Assembly (NCBI GenBank): GCA_039026235.1
Contig: JBCCMQ010000001.1
Coordinates: 372,001-436,000, forward strand
Source: JBCCMQ01 sp039026235
GTDB lineage: Bacteria; Pseudomonadota; Alphaproteobacteria; Rhodobacterales; Rhodobacteraceae
Length of the DNA: 64,000 nt
Direction of reading: 5' to 3'
Shown here: piece by piece, positions 41,783-50,129 of the stretch
How the letters are laid out: the number at the start of each line of letters is the position of its first letter
Position numbering within the stretch: the first letter of the stretch is position 1
Position numbers and translations under genes: made by a program
Notes under the pieces: model-generated
What the model was told of the DNA's origin: nothing
The model's database searches: none
The model's input: the letters and a program-made list of their open reading frames with translations, nothing else

Positions 41783-41812
41783 TGCTGCGCTGCCGCAATG
41801 CAGCATTCTTTT
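41783..41812 (+). terminator. Weak terminator-like hairpin after the ExoP-like gene
   Basis: TGCTGC (41783-41788) can pair with GCAGCA (41800-41805) over an 11-nt loop, and TTCTTTT follows. The stem is only 6 bp, so efficiency is doubtful. Confidence 0.3.
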
Positions 41813-41864
41813 CCCGTTACCCGCGTGAGCTAGTATAGTTGAAGAAGCGCTTGGGATCCGCTTT

Positions 41865-41882
41865 GGTTGGGTTACACCAACC
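41865..41882. repeat. Inverted repeat GGTTGG-N6-CCAACC (second copy)
   Basis: Arms 41865-41870 and 41877-41882 flank GTTACA. The arms and spacing equal those at 3124-3141, although the loops differ. It lies 160 nt before the ExoY-like start. Confidence 0.3.
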
Positions 41883-42041
41883 GCTTAATCTTGTGGTTTT
41901 TGCACATTTTGCGATTTTTCGAGTTCCAGTCTGCACAGGGTATTCTGCCAAAAAACAAAACAATTCCAATCTCATTCTGAGTGCGCCCGCGTCCCGGGTC
42001 TCAATGAACACATGTCGAAAAAGCACTGATTGGAAGCCATC

Positions 42042-42725
42042 ATGGTTGACTTGACGACGCAGCAGCCCGACGAAACCGGACATGCCCCGGTACAATCCTC
42101 GGTTTTTGCCGCACTGCAGTATCGGGCTGCGGGAAAACGGGTGTTTGACCTTATCTTAGCGCTGCTGATTTTACCGATCCTCGGACCGGTTGTCTGCGTG
42201 CTTTGCCTGCTTGTGCGCCGTGACGGTGCCCATCCACTGTTCGGACACGAAAGGGTCGGCTTGCAGGGGAAGAAGTTTCGCTGCTGGAAAATCCGGACCA
42301 TGGTGGCCGATGCCGACGCCCAATTGACACGTCTGCTTGAAAACGACCCTGCGGCGCGCCGCGAATGGGACCGTGATCAGAAGCTGACGCACGATCCGCG
42401 CATCACACAATTCGGGTCCTTTTTGCGCAAAACAAGTCTCGACGAACTTCCGCAGATCTGGAATGTCCTGCGGGGCGAGATGAGCTTTGTGGGACCGCGT
42501 CCGGTGACCCGGTCAGAGCTTGCTAGATACGGCGAACACCTTGGCCACTATCTGTCGGTACGTCCTGGGGTAACAGGGCTTTGGCAGGTCTCTGGCCGCA
42601 ACGACCTCAGCTATCCAGAACGTGTACGTCTGGACGTCGATTATTGTCGACGGCTCTCCTTTCCGCTGGATTTCCAGGTTCTCGTGAAGACCGCCGAGAC
42701 GGTCCTGCGCGGCAACGGACGCTAG
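42042..42725 (+). CDS. Initiating sugar transferase (polyprenyl-phosphate glycosyl-1-phosphate transferase, ExoY-like)
   Basis: A 227-residue monotopic phosphoglycosyl transferase. It has one hydrophobic hairpin (LILALLILPILGPVVCVLCLL, residues about 40-60), then FGHERVGLQGKKFRCWKIRTM and the conserved catalytic-core segments SFLRKTSLDELPQIWNVL, GEMSFVGPRPV and RPGVTGLWQVSGRND. The D-E pair of the active site is in LDELPQ. It loads the first sugar phosphate onto undecaprenyl phosphate. The ATG at 42042 follows GGAAG. A glycosyltransferase 2 gene follows after 27 nt. Confidence 0.93.
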   Translation: MVDLTTQQPDETGHAPVQSSVFAALQYRAAGKRVFDLILALLILPILGPVVCVLCLLVRRDGAHPLFGHERVGLQGKKFRCWKIRTMVADADAQLTRLLENDPAARREWDRDQKLTHDPRITQFGSFLRKTSLDELPQIWNVLRGEMSFVGPRPVTRSELARYGEHLGHYLSVRPGVTGLWQVSGRNDLSYPERVRLDVDYCRRLSFPLDFQVLVKTAETVLRGNGR

Positions 42726-42752
42726 GCCAATCGGGGGCGATCACATCGGAAG

Positions 42753-43646
42753 ATGACTATGCGAATTGCCGTTGTCATCTGCTCGCTCGGACGGCCCGAG
42801 GCCTTGGCGGCGACCCTTCCATGGCTTGCACGACAGACGTTGGCACCCGCCGAAGTCCTTCTGGTCGTGACCCGAGCCGAAGATCTGCCCGATCTGCTTC
42901 CATTCGAAACGGCCTTGCCGTTATCTATCGAGTTTGCACCTAAGGGCCTGACCCGGCAGCGAAACTGGGGCTTGGACCGTGTTCAGGCGGCCTCTGATGT
43001 CGTGTTCTTCATCGATGATGACTACCTGCCATCGGCAACGGCGCTTGAAGGTCTTGCGCGGTCCTTTAATGCGTTCCCAGAGGCTTCGGGGATCACGGGG
43101 CGCCTGCTTGCAGACGGAATAGGCAAGGGCGGCATCGACTATGGTAAGGCGGGCGAACTCTTGGCTGCATATGAAATGGACGCGCCCAGCCCGGCCGCGC
43201 CCAGGGCACTAAAAAGACGGATGGTCGGGCTTTACGGTTGTAATATGGGCTACAGAAGCGACCGGATCGGCAACACGCGTTTTGACGAAGGTCTGCCGCT
43301 TTATGGTTGGCAGGAAGACGTCGATTTCGCCGCGCGCCTTCCGGGAGAAAAGCTCAAGTCAGACGCCGTGGTCGGTGTGCACTGCGGGACGGTTTCGGGT
43401 CGCGAGACACGCGGCAAGTCGCTCGGCTACAGCCAGGTTGCCAACGTGGCCTATCTAATGAAGAAGGGTTCAATGCCGGCCTCTAAAGGATTGAAATTGA
43501 TTGGTAAAAGCTTTTTATACAATCATCTAAGGACATTGTGGTCTGAAGCTTGGATCGACCGCAAGGGCCGGGCACTGGGCAATCGCACCGCGCTTTGGGA
43601 TCTTATCCGCGGGAAAAGCGCGCCAGAGCGCATACTGGAGTTCTAG
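42753..43646 (+). CDS. Glycosyltransferase family 2 (GT-A)
   Basis: A 297-residue GT-A enzyme: RIAVVICSLGRPEALAATLPWL at the N terminus, acceptor/donor region GLTRQRNWGLDRV, the metal-binding DDD in VVFFIDDDYLPSATALE, and a later E-D motif GWQEDVDFAARL that can act as catalytic base. The C-terminal 60 residues are helical and basic and may touch the membrane. It likely adds the second sugar after the initiating transferase. It is the last gene of the EPS locus. Confidence 0.9.
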   Translation: MTMRIAVVICSLGRPEALAATLPWLARQTLAPAEVLLVVTRAEDLPDLLPFETALPLSIEFAPKGLTRQRNWGLDRVQAASDVVFFIDDDYLPSATALEGLARSFNAFPEASGITGRLLADGIGKGGIDYGKAGELLAAYEMDAPSPAAPRALKRRMVGLYGCNMGYRSDRIGNTRFDEGLPLYGWQEDVDFAARLPGEKLKSDAVVGVHCGTVSGRETRGKSLGYSQVANVAYLMKKGSMPASKGLKLIGKSFLYNHLRTLWSEAWIDRKGRALGNRTALWDLIRGKSAPERILEF

Positions 43647-43714
43647 GCCCCAAGAAGCCTCGGTGACCTAGAAATGTTATTGCGCTACTTGTTCATCTAG
43701 AGCAATAAAATTGC

Positions 43715-43720
43715 TTGACA
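43715..43720 (+). promoter_or_regulatory. Candidate -35 element upstream of the CoA-lyase gene
   Basis: A consensus TTGACA lies 65 nt before the start codon at 43785. No strong -10 is visible at 17 nt, so this is only a partial promoter call. An imperfect long hairpin TTATTGC...GCAATAA (43677-43708) lies just upstream. Confidence 0.3.
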
Positions 43721-43784
43721 TTCGCTTCGTTTCGGAACTTTGTCGCGGCGAGTTTTGCATGCGCGGAATAGGATCGGTCGCACG

Positions 43785-44762
43785 ATGAGTTTCCAGAACG
43801 TTGAACAGTCACCAGCACGGCTGAACCGAAGCCAGCTTGCCGTCCCCGGAAGTCAGGAACAGCTCTTTGAAAAGGCAGCAAAATCAGACGCGGACATCAT
43901 TTTTCTGGATCTTGAGGATGCGGTGGCGCCGGACGAAAAAGAAAAGGCGCGCAAGAACATAATTCAGGCGCTGCACGACATCGACTGGGGTACGAAATCC
44001 ATGTCGGTTCGGATCAACGGACTTGATACGCACTATATGTACCGCGACGTCGTTGACGTCGTTGAAGCCGCAGGCGACAAACTGGATCTGATCATGGTGC
44101 CCAAGGTCGGAACGGCGTCCGATGTCTATGCGGTGGACATGCTTCTGACCCAGATCGAAGCTGCGAAAGGCTTCAAGAAGAAGATCGGGTTGGAGCACAT
44201 TATCGAAACCGCCCTTGGCATGCAGAACATCGTCGAGATTGCCGCCGCCTCGAACCGGAACGAAAGCCTGCATTTCGGTGTGGCAGACTATGCCGCCTCG
44301 ACCCGGGCCAAGACCACCAACATCGGTGGGGTAAACCCGGATTACGCTGTCCTGACGGACCCAGGGCCAAGCGGTGCACGCGATGTCCACTGGGCGGATC
44401 TTTGGCACTATGCTATTGCGCGGATGGTCGTTGCGGCGCGCGCCAACGGACTGCGCCCCGTGGATGGCCCGTTTGGAGACTTCAAGGACGCCGATGGGTA
44501 TCGCGCGGCGGCCAAGCGGGCGGCCGTTCTGGGTTGCGAAGGGAAATGGGCGATCCATCCCAGCCAAATTGCCCTGGCTAACGAGGTCATGGGCCCATCA
44601 GACGCCGAGATTACGCAGGCCAAACGCATTTTGGGGGCAATGGCCGAGGCCGAGGCCGCCGGATTGGGTGCGGTGTCGCTTGACGGTCGGCTTATCGACT
44701 ATGCCTCGATCCGGCAGGCCGAGGTGCTGGTCGACAAGGCGCGCCAAATCTCCGGCGGTTAG
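43785..44762 (+). CDS. CoA ester lyase (CitE-like; L-malyl-CoA/beta-methylmalyl-CoA lyase type)
   Basis: A 325-residue TIM-barrel lyase. RLNRSQLAVPGSQEQLFEKAA, IIFLDLEDAVAPDEKEKAR (metal and CoA region), SVRINGLDTHYMYRD, LIMVPKVGTASDVYAVD and GKWAIHPSQIALANEVM are all typical of alphaproteobacterial malyl-CoA lyases of about 320 residues. Such enzymes cleave malyl-CoA or methylmalyl-CoA to glyoxylate plus acetyl- or propionyl-CoA, or run in reverse. The ATG at 43785 fits the Mcl N terminus; the earlier in-frame start at 43740 adds an atypical basic tail. It stands alone, convergent with pbfA. Confidence 0.88.
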   Translation: MSFQNVEQSPARLNRSQLAVPGSQEQLFEKAAKSDADIIFLDLEDAVAPDEKEKARKNIIQALHDIDWGTKSMSVRINGLDTHYMYRDVVDVVEAAGDKLDLIMVPKVGTASDVYAVDMLLTQIEAAKGFKKKIGLEHIIETALGMQNIVEIAAASNRNESLHFGVADYAASTRAKTTNIGGVNPDYAVLTDPGPSGARDVHWADLWHYAIARMVVAARANGLRPVDGPFGDFKDADGYRAAAKRAAVLGCEGKWAIHPSQIALANEVMGPSDAEITQAKRILGAMAEAEAAGLGAVSLDGRLIDYASIRQAEVLVDKARQISGG

Positions 44763-46120
44763 TGGTCCGGCCCACAGTCGCCCACGGCGCTGACGACAAC
44801 ATCGAGTGCATGGTCCAGGTCTTCGTCTGAAATCGTGAGCGGTGGCGACAGGGTTAAAACGTTGCCCGCGCTGATCTTAAAGCTGAGACCCTGGGCAAGG
44901 CAGCGGTAAAGAACCATCTCGGCAAGTTCTGGATTGGGCGCCATTTCCGCGCGGTCACGGACGAGTTCAACACCGAACATGGCGCCGCGACCGCGAATGT
45001 CGGCCACGTTTGGATGGCCGTGCAGCCGGCTTCGCAGGTGCTCTAACGCCCGCTTACCGATCTCTGCTCCGCGTTCGACAAGACCGTCCTGTTCAATGAT
45101 TTCAATCGTGGTCAGCGCCGCGCGGGCTGTGACCGGGTTCTTTTCATGCGTGTAGTGCCCAATGGCAAAATCGCCCGCAACGTCCAGTTCCGCCCGGGCC
45201 ACGACGGCGGCGATCGGAAGAATGCCGCCGCCTAGCGCTTTGCCCATGGTGACGATGTCGGGTGTGACATCGTCGTGTTCAAAGGCGAACATCCGTCCGG
45301 TCTTGCCAAGCCCGGTCGGAATTTCATCAAAGATCAAAAGTGCGCCATGTCTGTCGCACGCGGCACGGATCGCCTTCCAGAAACCGGGCGGCGGCACGAT
45401 GGGAATGGCGCGCATGGGCTCGGCGATCACCGCAGCTACATCGCCTTCGCGGTCGAGCACAAAATCAACCATTCGCGCACAGGCGGCTGCACTGTTTTCC
45501 AGCGTTTTGTGCCCGTAAGGGCAGCGGGTGGGGTGAAAGGGGGCGATATGTTCGGCCCCGGGCAGCAACGGCCCGGCGATGTGGCTTCGAAAAGTGGCTT
45601 CGCCGCCGACGGTTGCCGCGCCGAAACCGCTTCCGTGGTAGCTGTCCCAGAAGCTGACCGTCTTGAACCGTCCGGTGACGGCGCGTGCAAGACGTAGCGC
45701 CACTTCATTGGCATCGGACCCGCCTGTGGTGAACAGCACCTTGGACAGACCAGCTGGAGCGATCTGACCAAGCTTTTCGGCCAGCTGCACAGCAGTTTCA
45801 TTGGTGAAGCGCCGAGGAGAAAAGGGAAGCCTGTCGATCTGGTCCTTGATCGCCGCGACCAACCGTGGATGGCCATAGCCGATGTGATGCACGGAGTTGC
45901 CGTGGAAATCCATGTAACGGCGCCCGGCCGTATCCTCGATCCAGATGCCTTCGGCTTTTGCGATGGTCGAGGCGCAGGGTGTCGACAGCGACTGGTGTAG
46001 AAAGCTCTGCGCGTCCCGTTCCAGAAGCTGTCGGGTCGGCGCGTCCGTTTCGCTGGCAGACCACGCCGCCCGCGCTGCCGTCTTGTTTCCGTCGCCTTCG
46101 GTATGACGCATGTCTGACAC
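44759..46120 (-). CDS. pbfA: (R)-1-hydroxy-2-aminoethylphosphonate ammonia-lyase (class III aminotransferase-like, PbfA)
   Basis: A 453-residue fold-type I PLP enzyme: TTGGSDANEVALRLAR (phosphate loop), SYHGSGFGAATVGG, LLIFDEIPTGLGKTGRMFAFEH and the Schiff-base lysine in TMGKALGGGILPIAAVV. General databases would call it an aminotransferase. Because it is the last gene of a phnW-phnA-phnY operon, the best call is PbfA. PbfA eliminates ammonia from (R)-1-hydroxy-2-aminoethylphosphonate to give phosphonoacetaldehyde and so feeds a hydroxylated phosphonate into the same pathway. Function is inferred from context. It overlaps the convergent CoA-lyase gene by 4 nt. Confidence 0.8.
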   Translation of the reverse strand: MSDMRHTEGDGNKTAARAAWSASETDAPTRQLLERDAQSFLHQSLSTPCASTIAKAEGIWIEDTAGRRYMDFHGNSVHHIGYGHPRLVAAIKDQIDRLPFSPRRFTNETAVQLAEKLGQIAPAGLSKVLFTTGGSDANEVALRLARAVTGRFKTVSFWDSYHGSGFGAATVGGEATFRSHIAGPLLPGAEHIAPFHPTRCPYGHKTLENSAAACARMVDFVLDREGDVAAVIAEPMRAIPIVPPPGFWKAIRAACDRHGALLIFDEIPTGLGKTGRMFAFEHDDVTPDIVTMGKALGGGILPIAAVVARAELDVAGDFAIGHYTHEKNPVTARAALTTIEIIEQDGLVERGAEIGKRALEHLRSRLHGHPNVADIRGRGAMFGVELVRDRAEMAPNPELAEMVLYRCLAQGLSFKISAGNVLTLSPPLTISDEDLDHALDVVVSAVGDCGPDH

Positions 46121-46138
46121 CCCTGCGGTTCCCTTTAC

Positions 46139-47590
46139 CTAGGGCCAGGGCAGGGAGTAAGTTTTGACATTGGTGAAGAACCGCATGGCTTCCAGAACAC
46201 CCTCTTTGACACCATTGCCCGAATCCTTAACGCCGCCAAAGGGCGACATTTCGATCCGGTAGCCCGGCTGTTCCCAGATGTTCACCGTGCCCACATCGAG
46301 ACCTTCGATAAAAGCCTGCATGCGGCGGAAATCATTGGTGCACACGCCCGAGGACAACCCGAAGGGCGTGCTGTTGGAAAGCGCCATGACAGCTTCGTCT
46401 TCGTCGGGTACGCGGACGATGGGCACGATGGGGCCAAAGGTTTCGTCCATCACCAGTTCCGATGTCACCGGGACATGATCGACGACGATCGGCGGCAGGA
46501 GCGCGCCCTGCCGGCCCGGATCATAAAGCACCTTTGCGCCTTGATCGACCGCGGCATAAACCCGCTCTTCGAATAGGGCCGCCGCCTTGTCATGGATCAC
46601 ACAGCCCAGTTGCGTGTCAGGGTCCTGCGGGTCGCCGAAACGGATTGCCTTGGCCCGTTCAAGGACCAGCGGCACGAAGGCGTCGGCGACACTTTCCTGA
46701 ACCAGAATGCGCTTGACCGCCGTACAGCGCTGACCGGAATTTCCGGTGGCGCCGGCCACGGCAATTGTGGCCGCTTTTTCCAGATCTTCCGGCCCCAGGT
46801 CATTCAGAATGATCAAGGGATCATTGCCGCCAAGTTCCAACGCCGTGCGCCGGTAACCGGCCTTCTCGGCAATCATCTTGCCCACGGTCACGCCACCGGT
46901 GAAGGTGATGATGTCGATGTTGGCATTTGTCACCATCTCGTCACCGATATCCCGTGGCCAGCCGGTGACGACCTGGAACATCTCTGGCGGCAGGCCGGCT
47001 TCGTAAAGGATGTCGGCAAGCGTGATCGCCGTCAGCGGCGTAAGTTCGGTTGGCTTGCAGACCACACAATTGTTGGTCGCGATCGCCGGCGCGATCTTGT
47101 GCGCGACCATGTTCAGAGGATGGTTGAAGGGGGTTATCGCGCTGATCGCGCCCACGGGCTCACGTTTGGTATAGATCTTGCGGGCCTTGCCCTGCGGGGT
47201 CAGGTCGCAAGAGAAAATCTGTCCGTCATCAAGGATGGCCAGCTGTCCGGCCAGGGTGAAGACATCATAGCTGCGTCCGGTTTCGTAAAGGGCATGCTGC
47301 TTGCAGATCCCGAGTTCAAGCGTCAGCCAGTGCGCAATCTCTTCGCGCCGGGCGCGGATCAATTCGGCCGCGCGGAAAAGGATCTGCTGGCGTTCGTATC
47401 TGGTCAGCTTCGGCACATATCCGGCGGCGATTTCAAACGCCCGGGCGGCATGTTCGGCGCCGCCCGCGGGCACTGTGCCGATGACGGCGTTCGTATAGGG
47501 ATACTGCACCTCGATGACACTGTCAGTCGTCACCTTCTCACCGCCAATGCGCATGGCCTCGTGTCGTACTGTAATTTCCGGACGGTTCAT
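46139..47590 (-). CDS. phnY: Phosphonoacetaldehyde dehydrogenase
   Basis: A 483-residue NAD(P)-dependent aldehyde dehydrogenase: AISAITPFNHPLNMVAHKI, CKPTELTPL, FTGGVTVGKMIAEKAG, the catalytic glutamate in ALELGGNDP and the nucleophile cysteine in GATGNSGQRCTAVKR (about residue 292). It oxidises phosphonoacetaldehyde to phosphonoacetate. Its position between phnA and pbfA, with start overlapping the phnA stop by 4 nt, supports PhnY over a generic ALDH. Confidence 0.9.
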   Translation of the reverse strand: MNRPEITVRHEAMRIGGEKVTTDSVIEVQYPYTNAVIGTVPAGGAEHAARAFEIAAGYVPKLTRYERQQILFRAAELIRARREEIAHWLTLELGICKQHALYETGRSYDVFTLAGQLAILDDGQIFSCDLTPQGKARKIYTKREPVGAISAITPFNHPLNMVAHKIAPAIATNNCVVCKPTELTPLTAITLADILYEAGLPPEMFQVVTGWPRDIGDEMVTNANIDIITFTGGVTVGKMIAEKAGYRRTALELGGNDPLIILNDLGPEDLEKAATIAVAGATGNSGQRCTAVKRILVQESVADAFVPLVLERAKAIRFGDPQDPDTQLGCVIHDKAAALFEERVYAAVDQGAKVLYDPGRQGALLPPIVVDHVPVTSELVMDETFGPIVPIVRVPDEDEAVMALSNSTPFGLSSGVCTNDFRRMQAFIEGLDVGTVNIWEQPGYRIEMSPFGGVKDSGNGVKEGVLEAMRFFTNVKTYSLPWP

Positions 47591-48837
47591 GCCGGCACCT
47601 CTTCCGTCGCGGCGGCCGCGCAGGCAAAGTGGAACGCATCAAAGTTCCGCAGGAACGGCGCGTCGGGCAGATCAATCACCCTGTTCACGATGAACGGCAC
47701 TGCCTGTTCCGTCAGCCCGCCATGCGAGCGCAGCGGCTCTTTCAGCGCCGCGAGATCGTGGCGGTCGGCACTGGTGCCGATGGTCATGTTCTCGGTCGAC
47801 ACCATGGTCAGATCACCGATGCGGTCGGCCGGCAATGCGTAGCGGGACACCGCGTCTTCCCGTGTCAGAACCTCCAGGATTTCGGGAAGGGCGCGCAGCC
47901 TATCGGCAATATCGGTCGCATGTGCGCCTTCGGGCAGATAGGCGGTCGCGAACGAGCCGAGTGCCCCATGATGGACCACATAGGGGTCTGTAATGGGCAG
48001 GATGACCCGCGCTGCGCCTTCGCCCAGCCATTCATCCATGAGGTCCTGAACATAGATGACATTCGGCGCACCATCCGCGTTGTGCTTGGGTTTCATCCCG
48101 TGGTCGGCGGTCAGAAGCACGGTCGCGCCCAAGGCGTCGAGTTGGCCCAGGTAGCGGTCGACCATGGCGTGGAAATCCAGCGCACCCTGCTCAGAGGGCG
48201 CAAATTTGTGCTGAATGTAGTCCGTGGTCGACAGGTACATGACGTCCGGTTTCCATTCCTCCAGCAGCTTGACGCCGGCTGCGAAGACAAATTCGGACAG
48301 ATCGGCCGAATAGACCGCTGGCACCGGGCGGCCAAGCCAGTCGGCGGCATTGTCAATGCCCTGGGCGGCTGCTGTGGTCTCATTGGCCCGCTCGGACGAA
48401 AACGCGATGGCGCGGTCCTCATCGAACTGTAGGCCGGCGGCCAGCAGGGCGCGCAACTTGTCCTTGGCGGTCACGACCGCCACCCGTGCGCCTGCCTCGT
48501 AGAATTTCGAGAAAACGGTTGGCGCGCGCAGAAAGCGCACTTCGTTCATCATCACTTCTTCACCGGTTTCCGGGTCGAACAGAAAGTTTCCGCATATCCC
48601 GTGCACCGACGGCGGCCGCCCGGTGGCGATGGACATGTTGTTGGGATTGGTGAAGCTCGGTATCACCGAATGTGCGATCCGGTCGGTTCCCGTCGCACGG
48701 ATCCGCTTCAGGTTTGGCATAAGTCCCGCCGCGATGGCGACGTCCAGATAGGCCGGTTCACAGCCATCAAGGCAGATCACAACCGCCGGACCGTTCGGCA
48801 TCGCATAGGAGCGGTCATTGGCCAGTATCTTGTTCAT
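47587..48837 (-). CDS. phnA: Phosphonoacetate hydrolase
   Basis: A 416-residue alkaline-phosphatase-superfamily enzyme that cleaves the C-P bond of phosphonoacetate to acetate and phosphate using two zinc ions. Ligand and nucleophile regions are visible: VICLDGCEP (Asp), SVIPSFTNPNNMSIATG (nucleophile threonine), LSTTDYIQHKF (Asp, His) and LLTADHGMKPKHN (Asp-His). The length fits the PhnA family. It lies directly after phnW (9 nt) and is coupled to phnY by a 4-nt overlap. Confidence 0.93.
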   Translation of the reverse strand: MNKILANDRSYAMPNGPAVVICLDGCEPAYLDVAIAAGLMPNLKRIRATGTDRIAHSVIPSFTNPNNMSIATGRPPSVHGICGNFLFDPETGEEVMMNEVRFLRAPTVFSKFYEAGARVAVVTAKDKLRALLAAGLQFDEDRAIAFSSERANETTAAAQGIDNAADWLGRPVPAVYSADLSEFVFAAGVKLLEEWKPDVMYLSTTDYIQHKFAPSEQGALDFHAMVDRYLGQLDALGATVLLTADHGMKPKHNADGAPNVIYVQDLMDEWLGEGAARVILPITDPYVVHHGALGSFATAYLPEGAHATDIADRLRALPEILEVLTREDAVSRYALPADRIGDLTMVSTENMTIGTSADRHDLAALKEPLRSHGGLTEQAVPFIVNRVIDLPDAPFLRNFDAFHFACAAAATEEVPA

Positions 48838-48846
48838 TTCGTTTCC

Positions 48847-50028
48847 TTACGCAGCGAGTTTCTTGCGTTCCAAAAGGGCGTCGGCAGGCGGCGCCGCCGA
48901 TTCCACGCCAAGTTCCTTCAGGGCGTCGCCGGCCGCCTCGACGACCTGCGCCATGATCGTCCCGTCCATGCGGCCGATGCAGCCGATCCGGAAAGATGCG
49001 ACCACGGTCAGTTTTCCGGGATAAATGATAAATCCGCGCCGCTTCATTGCAGCGTAAAATCCGTCGAATGAGAAGGCCGGATCGACGGGGCAGAAGAAGG
49101 TGACGATGATCGGCGAAAGCCAGCGGTCGTCCAGAAGCGTCTCAAAGCCCAGTGCCCGCATGCCCCGGACAACGATGTCGCGGTTCTGGACATACCGGGC
49201 CAGTCGTCCCGGTGTCCCGCCTTCATCGGCATGCAGCTCAAGCGCTGTCAGAAAGGCCGCGACCGTGTGAGTGGGGGGCGTAAAGCGCCATTGCCCCGAT
49301 TGCTCCATGGTCTGCCACTGGCCAAAGACGTCGAGCGAAAGCGAATGGGCATTGCCCTCAGCGGCCAATATCTCGGTCTTGGTGGCAATGACGAAGCCAA
49401 AGCCGGGCACGCCTTCAATACATTTGTTGGCCGAAGACACGAAGGCGGCACACCCAAGCGCATCCGGGTCCAGCGGCAGGGCGCCAAATGCTGACATGCT
49501 GTCGATCAGCAGTTTGCGTCCGGCGGCGCGTGTGGCCGCCGCAATTTCTTCAATGGGGTTCTCTATGCCCGAAGACGTCTCGCAATGAATGGCCATCACA
49601 TGGGTGATCGATGGATCGGCGTCCAAGATCGCTGCAACCTCGGCGCCACGCGGCGGCAGGTAGTCGCCCTTGTCCAGTAGCTCGTATGCGCGCCCGATGT
49701 AGTTCAGTGTTTTGGCCGCCCTGAGGCCGTAGGCGCCATTGGCCAGCACCAGGACCTTTCCGTCCCGGGGAACAAAGGACCCCAGCATGGCTTCGACCAG
49801 AAAGCTGCCGGAACCCTGCATCGGCACACAGTCATAGGCGGCGCTGTTCGGGCCAAGAAGCGCCAGCAGGCGCTGCCTTAGCGTTCGCGTCATCGCCCGA
49901 AAGTCGTCGTCCCAGCTTCCCCAGTCTTTCAGCATGGCTTCTTTAACGACATGCGCCGTGGTCAGGGGCCCCGGCGTCAAAAGATAAGGGCTTCCATCCT
50001 TGGGTGGCTCGAACGGGGCTTGGGCCAT
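48847..50028 (-). CDS. phnW: 2-Aminoethylphosphonate:pyruvate transaminase
   Basis: A 393-residue class V aminotransferase: YLLTPGPLTTAHVVKEAML, DCVPMQGSGSFLVEAML, VMAIHCETSSGIENP and the Schiff-base lysine in FVSSANKCIEGVPGFGFV. It converts 2-aminoethylphosphonate plus pyruvate to phosphonoacetaldehyde plus alanine, the entry step of the operon. ATG 50028 was chosen because GAGG lies about 6 nt upstream. First gene of the leftward phnW-phnA-phnY-pbfA operon, divergent from the LysR gene. Confidence 0.95.
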   Translation of the reverse strand: MAQAPFEPPKDGSPYLLTPGPLTTAHVVKEAMLKDWGSWDDDFRAMTRTLRQRLLALLGPNSAAYDCVPMQGSGSFLVEAMLGSFVPRDGKVLVLANGAYGLRAAKTLNYIGRAYELLDKGDYLPPRGAEVAAILDADPSITHVMAIHCETSSGIENPIEEIAAATRAAGRKLLIDSMSAFGALPLDPDALGCAAFVSSANKCIEGVPGFGFVIATKTEILAAEGNAHSLSLDVFGQWQTMEQSGQWRFTPPTHTVAAFLTALELHADEGGTPGRLARYVQNRDIVVRGMRALGFETLLDDRWLSPIIVTFFCPVDPAFSFDGFYAAMKRRGFIIYPGKLTVVASFRIGCIGRMDGTIMAQVVEAAGDALKELGVESAAPPADALLERKKLAA

Positions 50029-50102
50029 GGGGCACCTCACTAGGATCGCACCCGTTAGATGCGGCCATTAAGTGCATATGTAAAATCTTTCTTTTGTATG
50101 TT

Positions 50103-50123
50103 TGTATAGGATTTGCTTATACA
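50103..50123. promoter_or_regulatory. Putative LysR binding site (TGTATA-N9-TATACA)
   Basis: A perfect inverted repeat (50103-50108 and 50118-50123) lies 6 nt before the LysR start and 75 nt before phnW. It contains the T-N11-A spacing expected for LysR-type sites, and the surrounding region is AT-rich. Control of phnW and autoregulation are inferred. Confidence 0.5.
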
Positions 50124-50129
50124 TTTGGT

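Larger units (their letters stand above)
41683..42041. other. 359-nt intergenic region with several inverted repeats
   Basis: It lies between the ExoP-like and ExoY-like genes. Visible are GCTTAGGT (41712-41719) pairing with ACCTAAGC (41762-41769), the palindrome GCGCATGCGC inside that span (41739-41748), TGCTGC/GCAGCA (41783-41788 and 41800-41805) followed by a T-rich stretch, and GGTTGG-N6-CCAACC (41865-41882). It could hold a terminator for the upstream gene plus a structured leader or promoter region for the downstream ones. No ORF is convincing. Confidence 0.5.

Noticed and set aside
46592..47842. A 416-residue plus-strand frame
   Set aside because: It is antisense to phnY, whose ALDH motifs including the catalytic Cys and Glu are intact.
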